From the NCBI RefSeq assembly GCF_014217605.1, contig NZ_CP043639.1, forward strand, positions 829,501-893,500: 64,000 nucleotides of DNA, read 5' to 3'. Origin of the DNA: Sphingomonas sp. NBWT7. Lineage in GTDB: Bacteria; Pseudomonadota; Alphaproteobacteria; Sphingomonadales; Sphingomonadaceae. The notes under the pieces were generated by a model. That model saw only the letters and a list, made by a program, of their open reading frames with translations, was not told where the DNA came from and searched no databases. This document shows positions 58,058-64,000 of the stretch, in pieces (positions within the stretch are counted from its first letter, which is position 1; each line of letters begins with the position of its first letter). A program made the translations under genes and the position numbers.

Positions 58058-59299
58058 TTATCCGGCGGTCGCATTGTCCGGTGCCAGATCCGGCGGCAGC
58101 AGGCGCGGCGCGCGGCGGATGCGCAGCGTCGTACCCGAGCCGAACACCTGCCAACCACGAGCCTCCAGCGCGGCCTTGAACGCGGCGGGATCGCCGGCAT
58201 AGCCGACCGACATCACCGATATACCGCCGAGTGCCAGACTGCTGGTTGTCGCGGACGACACGCCCGGTACCGCGCGCATCGCCCCCTCGCCCGCCGTCAC
58301 GGCGCCGACGCCCGGCGTGTCGAATTGTACCGAGATCGCGATCGTCGGGGCGGCGGCAGCCACAGGCGCGTCGGTGACCACGCTCTCGCCGACCTCGTCG
58401 TCGACCGCTGGCACCTCACTGGGTGGCACGTAGGAGAGCCCGGGATCGCTGCGCAGATAGCCAGCGCGAAGCGCCCCCTGATAGGTCTCGTCGAGCCGCT
58501 TCACCCCGGCATCGAGCAGCGCCGGGATCGCGCCGACCGATCCGACGCGCAGCGTGAATTGCGACAGGACGCGGTTGTCCGGCCCCTGCCGCGCCTGAAA
58601 CACGCCGATCACCGGACCGCCCGGCCACTGGCGGTAGAGCTTCACCGTCGGCACGAGCACGTCGCTGCCGCCGTACTGGTCGAGAATCGTGCGCCACCAT
58701 CCGCGCCCGGGACGCTGCGTCTGCCCGAAGTTGAGCAAGAGCGGGTCGGGGCCGCTCCCCGACGGCCTTATATAGTCGATCGCGCTGCCCCCGGTGCGGT
58801 AGCGCGCCCAGGCTTCCTGCCACAGTGTGCGCTGCTCGAACCCCGTCGCGACGCCGCCCGACCAGACGAGGGGGATCACCACCATCGGCGGTGAGCGCAG
58901 CACATAGTTCGAAATGCCGAGGATAGCGCTAGCCCGGTCGCGGTCGAACAGCACGCCGAGCTTGGCGACGTAGCGCGTCGGCCCGATCTGCTCGTTCTCG
59001 ACCACGATGCCGGTGACAATCGAATCGAGCGTCGAATCGCCGACCGCCCCGCCCCCAGCACCCAGGCGACGAGAGAGCTGCGCCCAGGCCTTGCGCTGCG
59101 CAATGCGCCAGCCGCCGAGCCGCGCGGTGTCCGCGTCCTTTGCCGCGACGTCGACCGCGACACCCGACACCTCATAGTCGCTCGAGCTGTCGACGGGCGC
59201 GACTCCGCCCCCGCCCCCCTCGATCTGCGCGACGCCGACACGCGCGGCGAGGACCAGCGCGAGGGCGGCGGGGACGAGGATGAGGGGTTTGACGCGCAT
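58058..59299 (-). CDS. exported hypothetical protein upstream of hdaA
   Basis: The protein has 413 residues with a signal peptide (LILVPAALALVLAARVGVAQ). The first part (VSGVAVDVAAKDADTARLGGWRIAQRKAWAQLSRRL) resembles the opening of DUF2066-type periplasmic proteins, and I recall similar sphingomonad proteins upstream of hdaA. I cannot assign a function. It ends 43 bases upstream of the chosen hdaA start, so the unit is probably this gene-hdaA-ppk-ppx. It is divergent from purM. Confidence 0.75.
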   Translation of the reverse strand: MRVKPLILVPAALALVLAARVGVAQIEGGGGGVAPVDSSSDYEVSGVAVDVAAKDADTARLGGWRIAQRKAWAQLSRRLGAGGGAVGDSTLDSIVTGIVVENEQIGPTRYVAKLGVLFDRDRASAILGISNYVLRSPPMVVIPLVWSGGVATGFEQRTLWQEAWARYRTGGSAIDYIRPSGSGPDPLLLNFGQTQRPGRGWWRTILDQYGGSDVLVPTVKLYRQWPGGPVIGVFQARQGPDNRVLSQFTLRVGSVGAIPALLDAGVKRLDETYQGALRAGYLRSDPGLSYVPPSEVPAVDDEVGESVVTDAPVAAAAPTIAISVQFDTPGVGAVTAGEGAMRAVPGVSSATTSSLALGGISVMSVGYAGDPAAFKAALEARGWQVFGSGTTLRIRRAPRLLPPDLAPDNATAG

Positions 59300-59363
59300 A
59301 AGCCGGCCGCCTTTTGGCGAAGCAGGCGTGGAAATCCAAGCGCGTTGTGGCTAGGCGACCGGC

Positions 59364-60467
59364 ATGAGCACCGATCGCCGCAACGAACCCTACACCTACG
59401 CCGACGCCGGCGTGTCGATCGCGGCAGGCAACGCGCTGGTCCGCGCGATCGCCCCGTTGGCGCGCGCGACGCGGCGGCCGGGCGCCGACGCCGATCTGGG
59501 CGGGTTCGGCGGGTTCTTCGATCTCAAGGCCGCAGGCTTCGTCGATCCGTTGCTGGTTGCCGCCAACGACGGTGTCGGCACCAAGCTGAAGCTCGCGATC
59601 GAGCACGACCGGCACGACGGCGTCGGCGTCGATCTCGTCGCGATGTGCGTCAACGACCTGATCGTGCAGGGCGCGGAGCCGCTGTTCTTCCTTGATTATT
59701 ACGCCACGGCGAAGCTCGAACCGGCAGTGGCGGAGCGGGTGGTCGCATCGATCGCACACGGCTGCAGCCTGGCGGGCTGTGCGCTGATCGGCGGCGAGAC
59801 TGCCGAGATGCCGGGCATGTATGCGCCGGGTGACTATGATCTTGCCGGCTTCTGCGTCGGCGCGGTCGAGCGTGACGCTGTGGTCACCGGGCAGACGATC
59901 GCGGCGGGTGACGTCGTCCTCGGGCTTGCCTCGTCGGGCGTGCATTCGAACGGCTTCTCGCTTGTCCGGCGGCTCGCGGCGGACAAGGGGTGGAAGCTCA
60001 ATCGGCCGGCGCTGTTCGATCCCGAAACGCTGCTGATCGACGCGCTGATGGCGCCGACGCGCATCTACGTCAAAAGCCTGCTGCCGCTGCTGAAGCAGCA
60101 CCGGGTGAAGGGGCTGGCGCACATCACGGGCGGCGGCCTGCTTGAGAACATTCCCCGCGTCCTTCCCGAGGGGGTACATGCGCGGATCGATGCCGATGCG
60201 TGGCCGCAGCCGCGGCTAATGGCGTTCCTTCAGGCGCAGGGCGCGATCGAGCCGGGCGAGATGGCGCGCACCTTCAACTGCGGAATCGGCATGGCAGTCA
60301 TTGTCGCAGCGGACGAAGCGGAGGCGGTTGCGGAGGCTTTGGCGCAGGCCGGCGAGACGGTGTGGCGCATCGGCGCGATCGAGGCGGGCACCCGCGGGTG
60401 CACCGTCGTTGGTTCGGACGAGACATGGAGCGCGCGCGCCGCGTGGCACGCCACGCACCACGCATGA
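59364..60467 (+). CDS. purM: phosphoribosylformylglycinamidine cyclo-ligase
   Basis: PurM closes the imidazole ring to form AIR, the fifth step of purine synthesis. The start [17 protein letters not shown], the glycine-rich [22 protein letters not shown] and [16 protein letters not shown] motifs are characteristic of the family. Length is 367 residues. It overlaps purN by four bases. Confidence 0.97.
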   Translation: MSTDRRNEPYTYADAGVSIAAGNALVRAIAPLARATRRPGADADLGGFGGFFDLKAAGFVDPLLVAANDGVGTKLKLAIEHDRHDGVGVDLVAMCVNDLIVQGAEPLFFLDYYATAKLEPAVAERVVASIAHGCSLAGCALIGGETAEMPGMYAPGDYDLAGFCVGAVERDAVVTGQTIAAGDVVLGLASSGVHSNGFSLVRRLAADKGWKLNRPALFDPETLLIDALMAPTRIYVKSLLPLLKQHRVKGLAHITGGGLLENIPRVLPEGVHARIDADAWPQPRLMAFLQAQGAIEPGEMARTFNCGIGMAVIVAADEAEAVAEALAQAGETVWRIGAIEAGTRGCTVVGSDETWSARAAWHATHHA

Positions 60468-61021
60468 CCGCGAAGCTCGGCATCCTCATCTCCGGGCGCG
60501 GATCCAACATGCAGGCGCTCGTCGCCGGTGCGGGCGCGGCGTACGAAGTGGTGCTGGTCGCATCCGACAATCCCACGGCGCCGGGCCTCGAATGGGCGCG
60601 CACGCACGACATCGCCACGTTCGCGCTTGCGCCGCGCGATGTCGGCAAGCCGGCGTACGAGGCTGCGGTCGATGCAGCGCTGCGCGAAAGCGGCGCGACC
60701 CACCTCGCGCTCGCCGGCTATATGCGGTTGCTGTCGGACGAATTCGTCGCGCGGTGGCGCGGACGGATCGTCAACATTCATCCCTCGCTGCTGCCGAAGT
60801 ACAAGGGGCTCGACACGCATGCACGTGCGATCGCGGCGGCTGATCGGATTGCCGGATGCTCGGTTCATCTCGTCACCGAGCAGCTCGATGCGGGCGACGT
60901 GCTGGGCCAGAGCGAGGTGGCGATCCTTCCGGACGACACGCCCGAAACGCTCGCAGCGCGCGTGCTGCAGGAGGAACATCTCCTCTATCCTCGCGTCGTG
61001 CAGGCATGGTTGACCCGATGA
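60464..61021 (+). CDS. purN: phosphoribosylglycinamide formyltransferase
   Basis: PurN transfers the formyl group from 10-formyl-THF to [28 protein letters not shown] and [19 protein letters not shown] (with the catalytic Asn and His) are present, and [15 protein letters not shown] follows with the third catalytic residue. I chose ATG 60464 in an ATGA overlap with purM; length is 185 residues. It overlaps the next gene by four bases. Confidence 0.97.
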   Translation: MTAKLGILISGRGSNMQALVAGAGAAYEVVLVASDNPTAPGLEWARTHDIATFALAPRDVGKPAYEAAVDAALRESGATHLALAGYMRLLSDEFVARWRGRIVNIHPSLLPKYKGLDTHARAIAAADRIAGCSVHLVTEQLDAGDVLGQSEVAILPDDTPETLAARVLQEEHLLYPRVVQAWLTR

Positions 61022-61365
61022 GCCACGCTGCCGCCGCCGCGCTGCCCGAAACCGCCGAACGCTTGTCGCACGGCTCACCCGGCTTCCACATCGTCAAGGG
61101 ACGCTTCTTCGCCTACTTCTGGGACAACCATCACGCTGACGGCGAGATCGCGGTGCTGGTGAAGACGAGCGGGACCGCGGAGCAGGCGATGCTGATCGAG
61201 GCCGATCCAGACTGCTACTTCAAACCGGCCTATCTCGGCCCGTCGGGGTGGGTGGCGATGCGGGTAAATGGCGCCGACACCGACTGGGACCGTGTAGAGG
61301 ATCGCATCGCCGTGAGCTGGGAAATGATCGCGCCGTCGCGGCTGCTCGAGATCGGCGGCCGGTGA
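61018..61365 (+). CDS. MmcQ/YjbR family protein
   Basis: This 115-residue protein (GSPGFHIVKGRFFAYFWDN, then LIEADPDCYFKPAYLGPSGW and SWEMIAPSRLL) belongs to the MmcQ/YjbR fold, small proteins with a DNA-binding-like structure but unclear roles. The ATGA overlap with purN sets the start at 61018. The coupling implies coexpression with purine genes, although no purine function is known for the family. Confidence 0.85.
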   Translation: MSHAAAAALPETAERLSHGSPGFHIVKGRFFAYFWDNHHADGEIAVLVKTSGTAEQAMLIEADPDCYFKPAYLGPSGWVAMRVNGADTDWDRVEDRIAVSWEMIAPSRLLEIGGR

Positions 61366-61946
61366 GCGAGAGTGCCGATCAGGCGCGCACGCGCCGCCGC
61401 TGGATTACGCTGGCCGAACTGGTCGCGGTATCGGGCGTCATTATCGCCGCACTGACTTTCTGGATGAATTGGTCCGATCATCGCGCGAGCGAACGCGATC
61501 GAGCGGTCACCGAGGAAAAGACGCGCGCCGCCGAAGCGCGCTTCGCACTCCGCGCCGAGCTGGCGAGCGACGGCGACGAGGTCCGGCTGTCCGATCCACG
61601 CCACGAACTGCTCGACACCTCGGTGATCTTTCCTGCCGCGCTGAAGCTCACGGCGCGCACGCCGGCTACGGCGCGGATCGAGCGTGACTGGTTCGCGGAT
61701 GCGGTGCTGAAGGCGACCGACGGCGGTGTGGACGAGCGCGAGGGGCGGCTACCCGTCCTCGTCACCGCGAGCTATCGCGTCGGCGAGGCTACGCGCACCG
61801 GCCGGGCGATCGTCGATCTCGTTTGGCGAACGCACGGCCGTATGATCGGTGGGCGGACACTGACGATCGAGGCGGCACGGGTGCGCGAGACCGGCGGCAG
61901 CGCCGCGCGGATCGATGCTCTATGGGCCGCCGAACTGAAGCGTTAA
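61362..61946 (+). CDS. hypothetical protein with one N-terminal membrane helix
   Basis: This protein of 194 residues starts with GTG 61362 in a GTGA overlap. A membrane helix (ITLAELVAVSGVIIAALTFWM) is followed by a charged, possibly coiled-coil stretch (SERDRAVTEEKTRAAEARFALRA) and a beta-rich domain of unknown fold. I do not recognise it. Its stop overlaps that of the convergent GNAT gene (shared TTAA). Confidence 0.7.
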   Translation: MSESADQARTRRRWITLAELVAVSGVIIAALTFWMNWSDHRASERDRAVTEEKTRAAEARFALRAELASDGDEVRLSDPRHELLDTSVIFPAALKLTARTPATARIERDWFADAVLKATDGGVDEREGRLPVLVTASYRVGEATRTGRAIVDLVWRTHGRMIGGRTLTIEAARVRETGGSAARIDALWAAELKR

Positions 61947-62464
61947 AGCGAGCGCGCGTAGATCACGTCATCGTACCAGCCGGCACCGACATTGAAGCGC
62001 CGCGTGCCGACGAGCGCGAACCCCTGCCGCTCGTAGAAGGCGCGCGCGACATGGTTGGTGCCAAGCACGCCCAGCAACATCCGCTTTGCGCCAAGGCGTC
62101 GCGCGTCGGCGATCGCCCGCGCCATTAGGGCATGACCGAGCCCGGTGCCGCGCGTGTTCGACAGCGCGTAGATCCGCCGCAGCTCGATATCGGTGTCGAA
62201 CAGATCGACTGGCAGATCGGGGGTCGTCACCACCGCATAGCCGACCGGCGCTCCGCCATCGGTATGCTCGGCGAGCGTCACCGCGCTGCGCGGATCGCCC
62301 GCCCAGGCGGCGAAGGTTTCGGGCGAACTCTTGCGCGTGCAATGCGCGACGATGTCCGCGCCCGGAAGGATACCAGAGAACGTTTCAAGGAACGTGGCAG
62401 CCGCGACCATCGCCAGCGCGTCCGAATCGGAGGCCTGTGCCGGTCGAAGCTGCCACGCGGGCAT
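61943..62464 (-). CDS. GNAT family N-acetyltransferase
   Basis: This is a 173-residue acetyltransferase. The acetyl-CoA binding loop is RRIYALSNTRGTGLGHALM, with the RGTGLG signature, and the C-terminal ARAFYERQGFALVGTRRF is typical of the GNAT fold. The substrate, possibly a small amine, is not predictable. I chose ATG 62464, four bases after the ndk stop, giving MPAWQLRPAQ. The frame is open further upstream only through ndk. Confidence 0.9.
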   Translation of the reverse strand: MPAWQLRPAQASDSDALAMVAAATFLETFSGILPGADIVAHCTRKSSPETFAAWAGDPRSAVTLAEHTDGGAPVGYAVVTTPDLPVDLFDTDIELRRIYALSNTRGTGLGHALMARAIADARRLGAKRMLLGVLGTNHVARAFYERQGFALVGTRRFNVGAGWYDDVIYARSL

Positions 62465-62468
62465 CAGC

Positions 62469-62891
62469 TTAGCCGACGATCTCTTCGGGCTTGAAGAAAT
62501 AGGCGATCTCGATGGCGGCATTCTCGTCCGAGTCCGAGCCGTGGACGGTGTTTGCCTCGATCGATTCGGCGAGCTCCTTGCGGATCGTGCCGGGCTCTGC
62601 GTTCGCCGGGTTGGTCGCGCCCATGATGTCGCGGTTGCGCTGCATCGCATTCTCGCCCTCGAGAACCTGCACCACGACCGGACCCGAGGTCATGAACGAC
62701 ACGAGATCAGCAAAGAACGGCCGCTCTTTGTGGACGGCGTAGAAACCCTCGGCCTGCTCCTTTGTCATCTGGATGCGCTTCGACGCGACGACGCGAAGTC
62801 CGGCGTCCTCGAGCATCTTGGTGACGGCACCGGTCAGGTTGCGGCGCGTCGCGTCGGGCTTGATGATCGAGAAGGTACGATTGGCGGCCAT
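62469..62891 (-). CDS. ndk: nucleoside diphosphate kinase
   Basis: Ndk balances NTP pools by phosphotransfer through an active-site histidine. That residue is His117 in NTVHGSDS. The start [17 protein letters not shown] and the 140-residue length are standard. It precedes the GNAT gene by four bases and follows holC at a distance of 94 bases, in which its promoter must lie. Confidence 0.98.
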   Translation of the reverse strand: MAANRTFSIIKPDATRRNLTGAVTKMLEDAGLRVVASKRIQMTKEQAEGFYAVHKERPFFADLVSFMTSGPVVVQVLEGENAMQRNRDIMGATNPANAEPGTIRKELAESIEANTVHGSDSDENAAIEIAYFFKPEEIVG

Positions 62892-62985
62892 GGCGGTCGC
62901 TTGCTCCTGTATCTGAGAATGTGCGTGAAAGTGCCGCGCGCGTTAGCGGGGCGATGCGCCGAGTGCAACCGCAGGAGGCATGGCG

Positions 62986-63426
62986 CTAAGCCGCCTGCTC
63001 CCAGCGGCCGGCATCGTTCTGCTTCCAATAGCGCCGCTCGACGCCATCGCGATCGGCGAGCGCCATCCAGGCGAGGCGGGCGTCGCGGATCGCTTCGTCG
63101 TCGAAGAAATGGAACGCGCGCTGGAAGTCGAGGGCGTCGTCGCGCCATTCGCCATCTACGAGCGCGATATGCCGCGCGCCGTTCGCCGCATTGACATCAG
63201 GCGCGATCAGCACCGGCTGCGCCCGGTCGTTGCCCGCGCCGAGCCGCGCATGCGGCAGGAAGCTCTCCGGCGCATAATCCCACAGCACCTTGTCGATCGC
63301 CGCGCGCTGCGCCTCGTCGCGCGACACGACAAGCAGCCGTTCGCCCGCCGCTAGCACGCGCTCCGCAATTCGCGGCAGCGCGCGCTCGAGCGGCATATGC
63401 GTCAGGTGGTAAAAGTCGACCTGCAT
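62986..63426 (-). CDS. holC: DNA polymerase III subunit chi
   Basis: Chi connects the clamp loader to single-strand binding protein. The short protein (146 residues, start VDFYHLTHMPLERALPRI) has the family features VLWDYAPESFLPHA and the VDGEWRDDALDFQRAFHFFDD segment. ATG 63426 shares a base with the pepA stop (TGATG). pepA-holC pairs are widespread in Proteobacteria. Confidence 0.92.
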   Translation of the reverse strand: MQVDFYHLTHMPLERALPRIAERVLAAGERLLVVSRDEAQRAAIDKVLWDYAPESFLPHARLGAGNDRAQPVLIAPDVNAANGARHIALVDGEWRDDALDFQRAFHFFDDEAIRDARLAWMALADRDGVERRYWKQNDAGRWEQAA

Positions 63427-64000
63427 CAGCCCTCGTGCTGATCGGCGATGAAGCGGTCGAGCAGGCGCACACCGTAGCCGGTCGCACCCTTGCCCCACGT
63501 CGGGCCGTCCTTCTCGGACCAGACCATCCCGGCGATGTCGAGGTGCGCCCAGGCGACGCCCTCGTCGACGAAACGCGCGATGAACTGCGCCGCCGTGATC
63601 GAGCCGCCGCCGCGCGGGCCGACGTTCTTCATGTCTGCGATCGCGCTGTCGATCAGTCTGTCGTAAGCCTTACCCATCGGGAACCGCCACAGCGTGTCGC
63701 CGCTTGCCGTGCCTGCGGCGAGCAGACCCTGCGCCAGGGCCTCGTCGTTCGCGAACAGCCCGCCGTGCTCGTTGCCGAGGCTGATGATCATCGCGCCGGT
63801 TAGCGTCGCAAGATCGACGATTGTCTTTACCTTGTGCTCGCGCTGTACCCAGGTGATGCAGTCGCACAGCACCAGCCGACCTTCGGCATCGGTGTTGATC
63901 ACTTCGATCGTCTGGCCGGACATCGACGTGACGACGTCGCCCGGCCGCTGCGCATTGCCATCGGGCATGTTCTCCACGAGGCCCATGACGCCGATGACAT
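63426..64000 (-). CDS. pepA: leucyl aminopeptidase (3' part)
   Basis: This is the C-terminal, catalytic part of a dizinc M17 aminopeptidase, which removes N-terminal residues from peptides. The M17 signature [12 protein letters not shown] is present, and [15 protein letters not shown] and [19 protein letters not shown] follow in order. The frame runs off the window edge ([12 protein letters not shown]), so the N-terminal part lies beyond base 64000. It is coupled to holC. Confidence 0.96.
   Translation of the reverse strand, partial: VIGVMGLVENMPDGNAQRPGDVVTSMSGQTIEVINTDAEGRLVLCDCITWVQREHKVKTIVDLATLTGAMIISLGNEHGGLFANDEALAQGLLAAGTASGDTLWRFPMGKAYDRLIDSAIADMKNVGPRGGGSITAAQFIARFVDEGVAWAHLDIAGMVWSEKDGPTWGKGATGYGVRLLDRFIADQHEG

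Overview
The window is a contiguous piece of a high-GC alphaproteobacterial chromosome, most probably from a sphingomonad (Sphingomonas or a close relative). This is inferred from protein sequences and gene order, not from a marker gene: there is a tandem two-domain Hfq, an ntrB-ntrC-ntrY-ntrX-hfq-hflX block, a fused IspD-IspF, a CC0125/CC1285-type lipoprotein, and a bamA-skp-fabZ run that lacks the lpx genes, as expected in a group that replaced lipopolysaccharide with glycosphingolipids. Coding density is very high, many neighbours overlap by 1-4 bases (ATGA, GTGA, TTGA, TGATG), and I see no insertion sequence, prophage, integrase, CRISPR array or other sign of recent acquisition.

Layout. 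1-7.2 kb: 3' end of addA, trxA, an IMPase-family phosphatase and argJ on the minus strand, a small exported protein directly upstream of secA, then a bidirectional terminator and a lipoprotein. 7.3-13.6 kb: a GT4 glycosyltransferase, a CPA2 antiporter, icd, and the phosphatidylethanolamine pair psd-pssA. 13.9-25.7 kb: a translation and envelope superoperon: rpsB, tsf, pyrH, frr, uppS, cdsA, dxr, rseP, bamA, skp, fabZ, a small membrane protein and rpmE. 25.7-35 kb: a PilZ protein, tRNA-Ser(UGA), peptidoglycan genes (mltB-like, rlpA, a D,D-carboxypeptidase), tmk, holB, metG, tatD, a PhnP-like hydrolase, a 54-residue membrane protein and mazG. 35-44 kb, minus strand: dusB-ntrB-ntrC-ntrY-ntrX-hfq-hflX, a nitrogen and RNA-chaperone regulatory block. 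44-53.8 kb: ispDF, an exported hypothetical, pncC/cinA, ratA/COQ10-like, lipA, beta-carbonic anhydrase, an APC permease, a YciE/DUF892-like protein, aspS, rnd and an I78 inhibitor. 53.8-64 kb: ppx, ppk, an HdaA-like DnaA regulator, an exported protein, divergent purM-purN with two followers, a GNAT acetyltransferase, ndk, holC and the 3' part of pepA.

How the genes work together. Most of the window is housekeeping: protein synthesis, Sec export and outer-membrane assembly, phospholipid, isoprenoid and undecaprenyl supply, peptidoglycan remodelling, nitrogen and phosphate-reserve signalling, and replication control. The points that stand out are the asymmetric double Hfq, an NtrX without the GAFTGA loop, an HdaA-like protein with a degenerate P-loop, the missing lpx genes, and a small exported ORF with a possible translation-control structure immediately upstream of secA, an arrangement that resembles secM-secA. 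I found no obviously new multi-gene system. The secA leader ORF is the best candidate for undescribed biology, and it is speculative.
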